A DNA stretch of 64,000 nucleotides from an uncultured Alphaproteobacteria bacterium (GTDB lineage: Bacteria > Pseudomonadota > Alphaproteobacteria > Rhodobacterales > Rhodobacteraceae): assembly GCA_902537235.1 (NCBI GenBank), contig CACBAO010000002.1:99854-163853 (forward strand), read 5' to 3'. The position numbers and the translations under genes were made by a program. The notes under the pieces are model-generated. The model searched no databases, was not told the origin of the DNA, and saw nothing but the letters and a program-made list of their open reading frames with translations. Positions 54,948 through 64,000 of this stretch are shown one piece after another. Numbering within the stretch: position 1 is the first letter of the stretch; every line of letters starts with the position of its first letter.

Positions 54948-57900
54948 GTTGTGAATGATATTTTTGTATAGGCTTAACCGATATCTTGCCGCCAATATTT
55001 TCTTTCAGGCTATGTATTATAGCAATAATCCCTCTTGCGGTCGTATAGTACGGAATTTTGTTATTCAATGCTAAGGACCTAATACTTTTGCTATCTTCAA
55101 TCGATTGTTTGCCATGGGTAGTGTTCATAACAATGTCTATTTTTTTATCCTTCAGTAAATCAGCGATATTTGGACGCCCTTCAAAAACTTTCTTCACAGG
55201 AAAACTGTCAACTCCTTCCTTGTCTAGGAAGGATTTTGTCCCCTTGGTGGCGATAACTTTGAAACCAACTTTCTGAATTATTTTACAAGCTTCTGCCATC
55301 TCTTTAGTTTTATCTTCATTTCTAATCGATAAAAACACACTACCAGATTTAGGAAACTGCATGCCCGTCGAAATTTGTGATTTGAAAAACGCTGTTTCAA
55401 AGTTGTCAGCAATACCCATTACTTCTCCAGTAGAACGCATTTCGGGGGTCAAAACAGTATCGCTACCGGGTAATCTATCGAAGGGCAAAACGGCTTCCTT
55501 TACGGCTACATAGTTCAAATCTTTTCTTTGAAAAGATAAACTACTTAGCTTATGACCTATCATTAATTTTGCAGCTAAACTAGCTAATGGAATTCCTGTT
55601 GTTTTAGAAATGAAAGGAATTGTTCGGCTAGCTCGTGGGTTAACTTCTAGTATATAAATTTCGTTATCTTTAACCGCAAATTGAATATTCATTAACCCCA
55701 CTACTTCTAATTCTTTTGCAAGAAGGTTAGATTGAAATTTTATTCTTTCAATTACCTCCTTTGCAAGAGTGTGTGGTGGTAGTGAGCAAGCGCTATCTCC
55801 AGAATGGACCCCTGCCTCTTCGATATGTTCCATGATTCCTGCTACAAAAGAAGTCTCACCATCACAAATTAAATCCACGTCAACTTCTATCGCATCACCC
55901 AAATAACTATCTAACAAAAGTGGTGCTTTTCTACTAATGTCTATGTTTGTTTGTAAATATTCCTTCAATTGCATTGAGTCATGAATTATTTCCATTGAGC
56001 TACCCCCTAATACAAATGACGGTCTAACAATTATGGGGAAACTAAGTGACTCAGCCGCTTTTATTGCATCTGATTTTATACTTACAGTAGTGTTTTTTGG
56101 TTGTTTTAGTTTCAACTTATCGATAACTTCTTTAAAAAGTTTCCGATCTTCCGATATTTCTATTGATTTGGATGTTGTCCCTAAAATTTTTACTTTTCTT
56201 GCGTCAAGATCATTGGCTAATTTAAGAGGTGTCTGTCCTCCATACTGCACTACAACCCCAATCAAATTACCACTCTTCTTTTCCTTTTCAATTATATTAA
56301 CAACTGACTCCAAGTTTAAGGGTTCAAAGTAAAGTTTGTCCGACGTATCAAAGTCGGTTGATACAGTTTCCGGATTACAATTAACCATAATTGTCTCTAT
56401 ATTTTCATCACTAAGTGAGAAACAGGCGTGACAGCAGCAGTAATCAAATTCAATGCCTTGACCAATTCTGTTTGGACCACTGCCAAGAATTATCACTTTG
56501 TCTCTATCAGACGGTTCAGCCTCACATATTTGAGTGATGGAGGTTGATAAGTCATAGGTAGAGTATAGATAAGCGGCTTCTGACTGAAACTCGCCACCGC
56601 ATGTATCAATTCGTTTATAAACTGGAAATATTCCATGCTTTATTCTTTCATCTTGAATGAAATCTAGAGAATTAGATGAGAGTTCAGCTATTCTTTCGTC
56701 ACTAAAACCCATAGACTTTGCCTCGGTCAAGACTTCTTTAGAAATATGCGAACCAGCGCCTAAAATCCTTTTTTCGAATAGAACAAGCTCCTCGATTTGA
56801 CTTAAAAACCATTTATCGATCCGTGTTATTTCGTATATTTCATCGAGCGTAAAGCCAATTCTGAAAGCCTGCCCAATAAGAAAGATTTTTTCAGGGGTAT
56901 TCGAGGATAATTTCTTATAAAGCCCAGGCTTATCAAGATTGCTATGAATAGTGGTGAGCCCAATAGTTTTATTTTCAAGAGAGTTTAAGGCTTTTTGCAT
57001 GCTCTCCTGGAAAGTCGTCCCAATAGCCATAACCTCCCCAACTGATTTCATTGAGGTGCCAAGTTCATTTGAAACCGCGGGAAACTTTTCAAATGCGAAG
57101 CGAGGTATTTTTGTTACAACATAATCGATTGTTGGTTCGAAGCTTGCGGGTGTTGTTTTTGTTATATCATTCTGTAGTTCATCAAGTGTGAAGCCAATAG
57201 CTAGTTTCGCAGCAACTTTAGCTATTGGGAAACCTGTTGCTTTCGATGCTAAGGCAGATGACCTAGAGACCCTTGGATTCATTTCAATGATCAGCATCTC
57301 ACCGGATAGTGGATTTACCGCCCATTGCACATTAGACCCTCCAGTTTCAACACCGATCTCTTTTAAAACCCGTATAGAATTATTACGCATTTTCTGAAAT
57401 TCTTTATCTGTGAGTGTCATCGCCGGTGCAATGGTTATGCTATCGCCTGTATGAACTCCCATAGGATCGAGGTTTTCAATTGAGCACACAATAATGGCAT
57501 TATTCTTTTTATCTCTTATTACTTCCATTTCAAACTCCTTCCAACCTAGAAGGCTTTGATCAATAAGAATTTGATTGACGGGGGATGCGTCTAAACCATT
57601 TATACAAATTTCTCTAAAATCATTTTCATTATATGCAACTCCTCCGCCTTTACCTCCAAGGGTAAAGCCTGGACGGATAACTGCAGGCAAGCCAATTCGA
57701 TTTAACGAATTTAACGCCTCGTCTAACGAATTAGCAATTTCTGATTTTGGACTTTTTATCCCAATGCTTTCCATTGACTGTTTAAAAAGTTTTCGATCCT
57801 CAGCTTTTTCGATTGCATCTCTGTTAGCCCCAATAAGCTCAACACAGTAATTTTTTAGTGTCCCCGCTTTATCCAATTCAATTGCAATATTCAGTGCTGT

Positions 57901-58179
57901 TTGTCCGCCCATAGTGGGTAAAATGGCATCTGGTTTTTCTAACTTAATTATCTGTTCAATAGTGTCTGTATCTATTGGCTCTATATAGGTCACATCGGCA
58001 AGCTCAGGGTCTGTCATGATTGTGGCAGGGTTGGAGTTAACTAAAATAACTTTAAGGCCTTCTTCTTTGAGTGCCTTGCAGGCCTGAGCGCCGCTGTAAT
58101 CAAACTCACAAGCCTGACCTATAACTATGGGTCCAGCACCAATGATTAAAACAGATTTAATATCAATTCGCCTTGGCAT
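54934..58179 (-). CDS. carB: Carbamoyl-phosphate synthase large subunit
   Basis: CarB makes carbamoyl phosphate from bicarbonate, ammonia and two ATP for arginine and pyrimidine synthesis. The 1081-residue protein holds two homologous ATP-grasp halves, each beginning with a glycine-rich segment ([18 protein letters not shown] and [19 protein letters not shown]), an oligomerisation domain between, and a C-terminal MGS allosteric domain. The small-subunit gene carA is not in the window. The start is ATG 58179. The end overlaps the dehydrogenase gene by 14 bases. Confidence 0.98.
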   Translation of the reverse strand: MPRRIDIKSVLIIGAGPIVIGQACEFDYSGAQACKALKEEGLKVILVNSNPATIMTDPELADVTYIEPIDTDTIEQIIKLEKPDAILPTMGGQTALNIAIELDKAGTLKNYCVELIGANRDAIEKAEDRKLFKQSMESIGIKSPKSEIANSLDEALNSLNRIGLPAVIRPGFTLGGKGGGVAYNENDFREICINGLDASPVNQILIDQSLLGWKEFEMEVIRDKKNNAIIVCSIENLDPMGVHTGDSITIAPAMTLTDKEFQKMRNNSIRVLKEIGVETGGSNVQWAVNPLSGEMLIIEMNPRVSRSSALASKATGFPIAKVAAKLAIGFTLDELQNDITKTTPASFEPTIDYVVTKIPRFAFEKFPAVSNELGTSMKSVGEVMAIGTTFQESMQKALNSLENKTIGLTTIHSNLDKPGLYKKLSSNTPEKIFLIGQAFRIGFTLDEIYEITRIDKWFLSQIEELVLFEKRILGAGSHISKEVLTEAKSMGFSDERIAELSSNSLDFIQDERIKHGIFPVYKRIDTCGGEFQSEAAYLYSTYDLSTSITQICEAEPSDRDKVIILGSGPNRIGQGIEFDYCCCHACFSLSDENIETIMVNCNPETVSTDFDTSDKLYFEPLNLESVVNIIEKEKKSGNLIGVVVQYGGQTPLKLANDLDARKVKILGTTSKSIEISEDRKLFKEVIDKLKLKQPKNTTVSIKSDAIKAAESLSFPIIVRPSFVLGGSSMEIIHDSMQLKEYLQTNIDISRKAPLLLDSYLGDAIEVDVDLICDGETSFVAGIMEHIEEAGVHSGDSACSLPPHTLAKEVIERIKFQSNLLAKELEVVGLMNIQFAVKDNEIYILEVNPRASRTIPFISKTTGIPLASLAAKLMIGHKLSSLSFQRKDLNYVAVKEAVLPFDRLPGSDTVLTPEMRSTGEVMGIADNFETAFFKSQISTGMQFPKSGSVFLSIRNEDKTKEMAEACKIIQKVGFKVIATKGTKSFLDKEGVDSFPVKKVFEGRPNIADLLKDKKIDIVMNTTHGKQSIEDSKSIRSLALNNKIPYYTTARGIIAIIHSLKENIGGKISVKPIQKYHSQLTAD

Positions 58180-58296
58180 AAAAATTTTTCTTTAATTCGT
58201 AAAACTATGAGTGTACAAGAATCTATAAATATAACTCTTTTTAAAACTGTCGCTCATAAAATCAATAACTTTTTGGAAAGTTAATAGGAAGATTTG

Positions 58297-60078
58297 ATGC
58301 ATTTGTATAGGTCACATAACTGTAACGAATTACGAAAGAAAGATGATGGTAAAGCCGTAAAGCTCTCCGGTTGGGTCCACAGAATACGTGATCATGGAGG
58401 GGTACTTTTTATTGATCTTAGAGATCACTTTGGTCTTACCCAGGTTTTGGCTGATCCGGATAGCCCAGTATTTAAAGCAGTAGAAAGCGTGAGAGCCGAG
58501 TGGTGTATATCAATCGAAGGTATTGTGAGAAGAAGAGATGAATCTTTAATTAACGAAAAACTGCCGACGGGAGAGATTGAAGTTTTTATATCAAAAATCA
58601 ATATCTTAGGCTCTGCCGAGGAACTACCGTTACCTGTCTTTGGTGATCTTCCTTATCCAGAAGAGACAAGATTAAAGTACCGTTTCCTTGATTTAAGGCG
58701 AGAGGGTTTACACAAAAATATAATATTAAGATCGAAAATAGTAGAGTTTATACGAAAAGAAATGTGGGATAACGGTTTTAATGAATTTCAAACGCCAATA
58801 ATATCATCTTCTTCCCCTGAAGGAGCAAGAGATTTTCTCATTCCATCTAGATTGCATCCCGGGAAGTTCTATGCGTTACCGCAAGCTCCCCAAATCTACA
58901 AGCAGCTTATAATGGTTGGTGGTTTTGATAAATATTTTCAGATTGCACCATGCTTTCGAGATGAAGACCCTAGAGCTGATAGATCTCCTACGGACTTTTA
59001 TCAGCTCGATATTGAGATGTCTTTTGTTGAGGAACCTGACGTATTTCAATTGGTGGAAAGGGTTTTTGTCAAACTTTTTGAAAATTTTTCGGATACCTAC
59101 ACAGTCAACAATAATTTTCCAATTATTAGCTTTGGCCAATCCATGGAGTGGTTCGGTACTGATAAACCGGATTTAAGAAATCCAATAAAGATGTTGGATG
59201 TTTCAGAATTTTTTATTTCATCGGGATTTAAAATCTTTGCGGACATTTTGACAAAAGATGGAACGCAGATCAAAGCAATACCGGCAAAAGGTGGTGGTAG
59301 TAGGAAGTTTTGCGACAGAATGAATAAATTTGCGCAAGAGCAAGGGTTACCAGGTATGGGATATATCTTTTGGCGGTCCGATAATGATGGAGGCTTAGAA
59401 GCAGCCGGCCCAATTGCGAAAAACTTGGGCGAGGAAAAGACAGAAAAATTAAGAGAATTCCTTGGTCTGAATAAAGGGGATGCAGTCTTTTTCTTAGGAG
59501 GTATACCTGATCATTTTAACGATATTGCGAGTAAGTCTAGGGATATCGTTGGGCTTGAGTTAGGAATTACAAATTTAAATTCTTACGAGTTTTGTTGGAT
59601 ACGAGACTTTCCCATGTATGAAAAAAATACAGAGACTGGACAAATTGAGTTTTCTCATAACCCATTTTCAATGCCTAAGGTCGATTTATTGTACGAAGAT
59701 GTTGATCCGTTGAGTGTTCTGGGAATGCAGTATGATTTATCGTGTAATGGGTATGAGATTTTGTCTGGCGCGATAAGAAACCATAAACTAGATAATTTGT
59801 TTAAGGCCTTTGAAATTGCAGGCTATGCAAAAGAGGAGGTCGAGACTCAGTTTTCGGGTTTAGTAAATGCTTTAAAATATGGCGCACCTCCTCATGGTGG
59901 ATGTGCTGCCGGTATTGATAGGATAGTTATGCTTTTGGCCAAGGAAGACAATATAAGGGAAGTTATAATGTTTCCAATGAACCAAAGAGCAGAGGACCCC
60001 ATGCTAGGCTCTCCCAGAACTCCAAACACAGAACAGTTAGATGAGCTAAAATTAAAAATAATCGATCACGATCTATAA
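58297..60078 (+). CDS. aspS: Aspartyl-tRNA synthetase
   Basis: AspRS is a class II enzyme. It has an N-terminal OB-fold anticodon domain ([20 protein letters not shown]), motif 2 [18 protein letters not shown], a GAD insertion and motif 3 [19 protein letters not shown]. The bacterial-type length of 593 residues fits. In alphaproteobacteria it is often non-discriminating and also charges tRNA-Asn, which cannot be judged here. ATG 58297 is chosen, with AGGAAG upstream; the tracked TTG is one codon earlier. AACTTTTTGGAAAGTT just before the ribosome site can form a small hairpin. Confidence 0.98.
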   Translation: MHLYRSHNCNELRKKDDGKAVKLSGWVHRIRDHGGVLFIDLRDHFGLTQVLADPDSPVFKAVESVRAEWCISIEGIVRRRDESLINEKLPTGEIEVFISKINILGSAEELPLPVFGDLPYPEETRLKYRFLDLRREGLHKNIILRSKIVEFIRKEMWDNGFNEFQTPIISSSSPEGARDFLIPSRLHPGKFYALPQAPQIYKQLIMVGGFDKYFQIAPCFRDEDPRADRSPTDFYQLDIEMSFVEEPDVFQLVERVFVKLFENFSDTYTVNNNFPIISFGQSMEWFGTDKPDLRNPIKMLDVSEFFISSGFKIFADILTKDGTQIKAIPAKGGGSRKFCDRMNKFAQEQGLPGMGYIFWRSDNDGGLEAAGPIAKNLGEEKTEKLREFLGLNKGDAVFFLGGIPDHFNDIASKSRDIVGLELGITNLNSYEFCWIRDFPMYEKNTETGQIEFSHNPFSMPKVDLLYEDVDPLSVLGMQYDLSCNGYEILSGAIRNHKLDNLFKAFEIAGYAKEEVETQFSGLVNALKYGAPPHGGCAAGIDRIVMLLAKEDNIREVIMFPMNQRAEDPMLGSPRTPNTEQLDELKLKIIDHDL

Positions 60079-60084
60079 GCTTAT

Positions 60085-60312
60085 TTAATAGAATAGGTTG
60101 ATCGCTAGACAGGTTGGTATCCAAAGAATAACAGAAACTATAGTAGTAATAGAAAACTTGCGCTTTAGATTAGGGTTTACAGGTGATGAAGGTGCAGTGC
60201 CTTCAATGATATTTCGCTCATCGTTTTGAGTGGTAATGTTAATTGGCAGAATTATGAATAAAATAATAAACCAGAATACAGATAATAAAACTATTGCAGA
60301 TGTTATTGTCAT
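60085..60312 (-). CDS. DUF1467 small membrane protein
   Basis: This is a protein of 75 residues with two transmembrane helices (about 4-24 and 53-73) and a short charged loop between them containing GTAPSSPVNPNLKRKF. The pattern matches DUF1467, an alphaproteobacterial family of unknown function usually found directly after methylmalonyl-CoA epimerase, as here with a 2-base gap. Its stop is 6 bases from the convergent aspS stop. Confidence 0.8.
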   Translation of the reverse strand: MTITSAIVLLSVFWFIILFIILPINITTQNDERNIIEGTAPSSPVNPNLKRKFSITTIVSVILWIPTCLAINLFY

Positions 60313-60314
60313 TG

Positions 60315-60719
60315 TTAGACTTCCTCTAACTCGATCAGAGTGCCATTAAAATCCTTAGGATGCAGAAAAATTACTGGCTTACCATGCGCACCTATTTTAG
60401 CTTTACCATCTCCTAAAATAGTTGCTCCGTCTTTTTTAAGACTTAAAATAGCGCTATTTATTTCCTTAACTTCAAAACAAATGTGATGTATTCCACCTTT
60501 TTTATTCTTTTCAAGAAAGTTTTCTAAAGGACTATTCTCTCCTAAAGGTTCAAGCAATTCTATCTTGGTATTTGGTAACTCAATAAATACCACCTTAACA
60601 CCATGGTCTAATTGATCTAGTGGAGTGCTAATTTTTACTCCCAATATATCTTTATAGGTTTTTATTGCCTCATCCAAGTTAGGTGTTGCGATTGCGATGT
60701 GGTTAAGCTTTCCAATCAT
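60315..60719 (-). CDS. mce: Methylmalonyl-CoA epimerase
   Basis: This VOC-superfamily enzyme interconverts (R)- and (S)-methylmalonyl-CoA in propionyl-CoA metabolism. The N-terminal GKLNHIAIATPNLDEAI carries the first metal-binding His, GIHHICFEV the second, and the C-terminal FLHPKDFNGTLIELEE the metal-binding Glu. Length 134 is normal. It overlaps dapE by 4 bases and is followed by DUF1467. The mutase and propionyl-CoA carboxylase genes are not in the window. Confidence 0.95.
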   Translation of the reverse strand: MIGKLNHIAIATPNLDEAIKTYKDILGVKISTPLDQLDHGVKVVFIELPNTKIELLEPLGENSPLENFLEKNKKGGIHHICFEVKEINSAILSLKKDGATILGDGKAKIGAHGKPVIFLHPKDFNGTLIELEEV

Positions 60720-61882
60720 TTTCGATCTTTCTTATTATAGTTTTTTAAAAATTTTTTATAAATCTCTTTCAGTAAAATAATATCCTCAACGCGTGTGTTT
60801 TCATTAACTTGATGCATGGTTTCACCCACTAAACCGAACTCCACGACTGGGCAGTGCTCTCGAATAAATCGAGCATCCGATGTTCCTCCTCCAGTAGAAA
60901 ATTTACAATCTATGTCTGTTGTTTCTTTTATCGACGTGATTAATAGGTCTGAAAGTTGACCTGGCTCTGTCACAAAGCTTTCGCCAGAGCATTTATATTT
61001 TATTTCCACAGTTGCACTAGATCCTTTGTTGAATTCTGATATAGTTTTGTTGATTTTTTTTATTAAAGACGAACATGAATGTTTATCATTAAAACGAACG
61101 TTGAAACTAGCAAAACTTTCCTCAGGTATAACATTTAAGGCTTTGTTATTGGTGTCAACCGTTGAAATGTTCAAACTTGAGGGATCAAAAAACTTACTAC
61201 CAGCATCCAGTTTTAGCGATTTTAATTTTCTAAGAAAGTTAATTAATTCTTCCACAGGGTTAACTGCCTTTTCAGGATAGGCTATATGGCCCTGCTTTCC
61301 TTTACAAACGATGTACCCGCTTAATGAACCGCGCCTTCCAATTTTTATAGTATCGCCCACCAACTTAGAGGAAGTAGGTTCACCAACTATACAATCGGTG
61401 ATAATTTCGTCGTTTTTCGCAGCCCATTTCAATAGTTCTTTTGTACCATATTCAGCATTTCCTTCCTCATCGCTTGTAATTAAAAGTACAAATGAGCAAC
61501 AAAGTTCTTCTTGTGTTATAACTTCGTTAAGGGCAACAAGAAATGCAGCAACAGAAGATTTCATATCTACAGACCCTCTACCAAAAATTCTCCCTTCTTT
61601 AATTTCACCACTAAATGGATTGCTGGCCCATAAATTTTCTTCTCCTGGAGGAACTACATCGACATGACCATTAAAAGCAAGGGTTCTCTTGAAATCGGTT
61701 TTTGGAGACCATCGCGCAAAAAGGTTTTTAACACCTTGAGTTGAGAAAATATTTGACTTAAATCCCAATTGTTCAACAATAGAAGCAATATAATCTATAG
61801 ACCCGTCATCGTCTGGAGTAATTGACTTAAAACCTATAAGTTTCTTTGTTAGTAACACTGGATCGTCTTTTATTTCGATCAT
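60716..61882 (-). CDS. dapE: Succinyl-diaminopimelate desuccinylase
   Basis: DapE is a dinuclear zinc M20-family amidohydrolase in the succinylase branch of lysine and diaminopimelate synthesis. Metal and catalytic motifs are AFNGHVDVVPPG, GSVDMKSS and TSDEEGNAEYG; GGTSDARFI is typical of DapE. Length is 388. It is the next gene after dapD, two bases away, so the two successive pathway steps are cotranscribed. Confidence 0.96.
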   Translation of the reverse strand: MIEIKDDPVLLTKKLIGFKSITPDDDGSIDYIASIVEQLGFKSNIFSTQGVKNLFARWSPKTDFKRTLAFNGHVDVVPPGEENLWASNPFSGEIKEGRIFGRGSVDMKSSVAAFLVALNEVITQEELCCSFVLLITSDEEGNAEYGTKELLKWAAKNDEIITDCIVGEPTSSKLVGDTIKIGRRGSLSGYIVCKGKQGHIAYPEKAVNPVEELINFLRKLKSLKLDAGSKFFDPSSLNISTVDTNNKALNVIPEESFASFNVRFNDKHSCSSLIKKINKTISEFNKGSSATVEIKYKCSGESFVTEPGQLSDLLITSIKETTDIDCKFSTGGGTSDARFIREHCPVVEFGLVGETMHQVNENTRVEDIILLKEIYKKFLKNYNKKDRK

Positions 61883-61884
61883 GC

Positions 61885-62631
61885 CTAGTCTCGTAATAAA
61901 TCATTTATAGAAGTTTTACTTCTTGTTTTTTCGTCGACCTGTTTAACTATCACTGCACAATAGAGGTTAACACCCCCTTTGGATGGAATAGATCCAGATA
62001 CTACTACGGAATAAGGAGGTATTTCCCCATAAGTTGTTTCACCAGTTTCTCTATTATATATTTTTGTAGATTTTCCAATAAAAACACCCATGCCTACAAC
62101 TGCCCCCTCTCGCACAATGCAACCTTCTACAATTTCTGATCTTGCTCCAATGAAGCAATTGTCTTCAATAATTGTTGGAGATGCTTGCATTGGCTCTAAT
62201 ACACCCCCTATCCCAACTCCACCTGAGAGATGTACATTTTTTCCTATCTGAGCACAGGACCCAACTGTTGCCCACGTATCGACCATTGTTCCACTATCAA
62301 CATAAGCGCCTAGATTCACAAATGAGGGCATTAAAACAACGTTTTCTCCAATGAAAGCTGATGCTCTCACAACAGTGTTTGGAACGGCTCGGAAATTTCT
62401 CTGTTTCCACTCTGTTTCACCCCAGCCTTTAAATTTGCTATCCACTTTGTCCCACCAGGTTGAGTCTTGTGGTCCACCGTTTTGCAATTCCATCTCTCTA
62501 AGCCTAAAACTTAATAGAACTGCTTTTTTTGTCCACTGATTTACTACCCACTCACCGGAGGCCACTTTTTCTGCTACTCTCAAACTACCATCGCCTAATA
62601 GATTTAAAGTTTGTTCTACAGCGTCTTTAAT
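61885..62631 (-). CDS. dapD: Tetrahydrodipicolinate N-succinyltransferase, start anomalous
   Basis: DapD succinylates tetrahydrodipicolinate before DapE acts. It is a left-handed beta-helix (hexapeptide) enzyme: [20 protein letters not shown] and [11 protein letters not shown] are highly conserved. The ORF track starts at TTG 62583, but conserved sequence ([21 protein letters not shown], in part) continues upstream in frame to about 62640, where TAA at 62644-62646 closes it. No ATG, GTG or TTG lies in that stretch. ATT 62631 is the best non-standard choice (248 residues); 20 or more N-terminal residues usual in the family are absent. A one-base loss in an A run is an alternative. Confidence 0.88.
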   Translation of the reverse strand: MKDAVEQTLNLLGDGSLRVAEKVASGEWVVNQWTKKAVLLSFRLREMELQNGGPQDSTWWDKVDSKFKGWGETEWKQRNFRAVPNTVVRASAFIGENVVLMPSFVNLGAYVDSGTMVDTWATVGSCAQIGKNVHLSGGVGIGGVLEPMQASPTIIEDNCFIGARSEIVEGCIVREGAVVGMGVFIGKSTKIYNRETGETTYGEIPPYSVVVSGSIPSKGGVNLYCAVIVKQVDEKTRSKTSINDLLRD

Positions 62632-62728
62632 TTTGTTTTCATCTTAGGCATTTAACTATCTCAATATTCTTTTTCAGATGGTTATAAGGATATTCTGACT
62701 ACTATACAAGTGTTTCTTTGTATTTTTC

Positions 62729-64000
62729 TTAAAAATTGTCAAAGTTTTCGTCGAGCGAAACTACCCTTAAAATGTTAGTTGATCCTGGGGTATTAAATGG
62801 CACCCCCGCAATAACTATAATTAAATCTTTTCCAGACGCAAATTCAAAGAGTTTTGCGGCCTTAACAGCATTGATTACTGCCCTCTTAAATCTATCAACC
62901 GGTGTTGTGACCACACAATGCAGGCCCCAAAACAAGGTGAGTTTCCTAGCTGTCTCTGTATAGGGTGTCAATGCGATTATTGGAGCACGGGGCCTTTCTC
63001 TAGACGCAAGTTCAGCTGTAGTTCCGCCATGAGAAAAACAACAAATAACCTTCACCTTAATGTTGTCTGCTACCTCCCTTGCAGCAACAGTTATTGCATT
63101 AGACACACCTTCTTTTGATACTGTTCTGGAGTTCTCCAAATTTTCAAAATATATCGGGTCTTTTTCAGTTTCAATTGCAATTTTATCCACCGCTTGTATG
63201 ACTTTTTCTGGATGCGCACCGATAGCAGTTTCTGCAGACAACATTACTGCATCGACACCATCATATATTGCCTGTGCGACATCTGATACTTCAGCTCGGG
63301 TTGGTGTAGTTGAATGGATCATACTTTCCATCATCTGGGTTGCTACAATAACAGGCTTTCCCATTTCACGTGACCTCAATACTAGTTTTTTTTGAATGGG
63401 TGGCACTGCTTCGATTGGTAATTCTACGCCAAGATCCCCTCGTGCAACCATAATTCCGTCAGAAGCATCAATTATTTCGTCAAACACTTTTACGGCAGCT
63501 GGTTTCTCAATTTTCGCGATAATCCCTGCTCTTCCATTTAACAACTTTTTTACATCATCAACATCTTTAGCTCTTTGCACAAAAGATAAGCCAATCCAAT
63601 CAACTCCGAGAGCACAAACAAATTCTAAGTCTTTCTTATCCTTTTCAGTTAAGGGAGCAAGGTCCAAAATACTGTCTGGACAATTAACCCCTTTTTTATC
63701 TGAAATAATACCATCGTTTAATACAATACACTCAATATTCTTTTCAGATGCTTTTCTTACCTCCAAAGCAACTTTACCATCATCGATCAAAAGCTTATCT
63801 CCCTTTTTCACCGAGTTAAATATCTGGGGGTGGGGCAGGAAAGCTCGTTGTGCATTTCCTCGCGTTTTATTTAAATCAAAACAAAATTTTTGCCCAGTAG
63901 TCAAACCCACTTTTGAGTCCTCAAAATCACCACACCTTAGTTTAGGTCCTTGTAGGTCAGCCAAAATACATATTGGCCTCGAGAACTCTGTCTCTAAGTC
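62729..64000 (-). CDS. pyk: Pyruvate kinase, 5'-truncated by window edge
   Basis: Pyk converts phosphoenolpyruvate and ADP to pyruvate and ATP. The frame is open to base 64000, so the true start lies beyond the window; the tracked start is an internal Leu in ILADLQGPKLR. The active-site segment GIIAKIEKPAAVKVFDEI, with the catalytic Lys, and MVARGDLGVELP are conserved, as is MMESMIHSTTPTRAEVSDVA. The C-terminal regulatory domain ends normally. It lies upstream of dapD on the same strand, with a 97-base gap in which I see no gene. Confidence 0.97.
   Translation of the reverse strand, partial: DLETEFSRPICILADLQGPKLRCGDFEDSKVGLTTGQKFCFDLNKTRGNAQRAFLPHPQIFNSVKKGDKLLIDDGKVALEVRKASEKNIECIVLNDGIISDKKGVNCPDSILDLAPLTEKDKKDLEFVCALGVDWIGLSFVQRAKDVDDVKKLLNGRAGIIAKIEKPAAVKVFDEIIDASDGIMVARGDLGVELPIEAVPPIQKKLVLRSREMGKPVIVATQMMESMIHSTTPTRAEVSDVAQAIYDGVDAVMLSAETAIGAHPEKVIQAVDKIAIETEKDPIYFENLENSRTVSKEGVSNAITVAAREVADNIKVKVICCFSHGGTTAELASRERPRAPIIALTPYTETARKLTLFWGLHCVVTTPVDRFKRAVINAVKAAKLFEFASGKDLIIVIAGVPFNTPGSTNILRVVSLDENFDNF

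Overview
The window is a dense, AT-rich stretch (G+C in the high thirties by eye, not computed) of ordinary bacterial chromosome. Intergenic gaps are short and neighbouring genes often overlap by 4 to 17 bases. Several gene families and gene orders are typical of Alphaproteobacteria: DUF2125, DUF484, DUF1467 and TIGR01459 HAD genes, the phoH-ybeY-corC-lnt-metK-trmB string, aroA-cmk-rpsA-ihfB, DUF484-xerC, the isolated F1 operon atpHAGDC, MaoC-ribF, and lgt-MidA-YfiH facing UbiK-YbjN-proC. A free-living, streamlined, possibly marine alphaproteobacterium fits, but genus or order cannot be named from this sequence. I see no rRNA, tRNA, insertion sequence, prophage, CRISPR array, integrase island or toxin-antitoxin pair.

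Layout. 1-12.8 kb (+): the 3' part of phoH, ybeY, corC-like, lnt, metK, trmB, aroA, cmk, rpsA, sppA, ihfB, lapA-like, trpF, trpB. 12.8-14.8 kb (-): pth, rplY and trpA, so trpA is separated from trpFB. 14.9-19.8 kb: ychF, truA (-), ileS. 19.8-27.3 kb: xerC, DUF484 and a transaldolase-like gene (-), then priA, hisC, tyrA (+) and DUF2125 (-). 27.4-34.4 kb: a MotA/ExbB-type channel gene with a long coiled-coil OmpA/MotB-type partner, then clpA and gloB (-), a methyltransferase and a possible 42-residue ORF. 34.4-39.3 kb: F1 ATPase operon. 39.3-44.4 kb: a TetA-like MFS transporter, prs, YcgN, ribF, MaoC, HAD. 44.5-46.7 kb: groES-groEL with a strong terminator lying inside the end of purK. 46.6-52 kb (-): purK, purE, trxB, YfiH, MidA, lgt. 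51.9-54.9 kb (+): UbiK, YbjN, proC, CsaA-like, 2-hydroxyacid dehydrogenase. 54.9-64 kb: carB (-), aspS (+), DUF1467, mce, dapE, dapD and a pyk cut by the window edge (-).

The gene set is housekeeping: translation and tRNA charging or modification, one-carbon, aromatic amino acid, purine, lysine and proline metabolism, energy conversion, proteostasis and envelope lipoprotein maturation (lnt and lgt are both present).

No clearly new system is visible. The points most worth checking are two essential-pathway genes whose conserved reading frames have no ATG/GTG/TTG at the expected start (cmk, dapD), the orphan proton-channel/coiled-coil OmpA pair, the 42-codon ORF that exactly fills the gap before atpH, and a groEL terminator that doubles as the last codons of purK.
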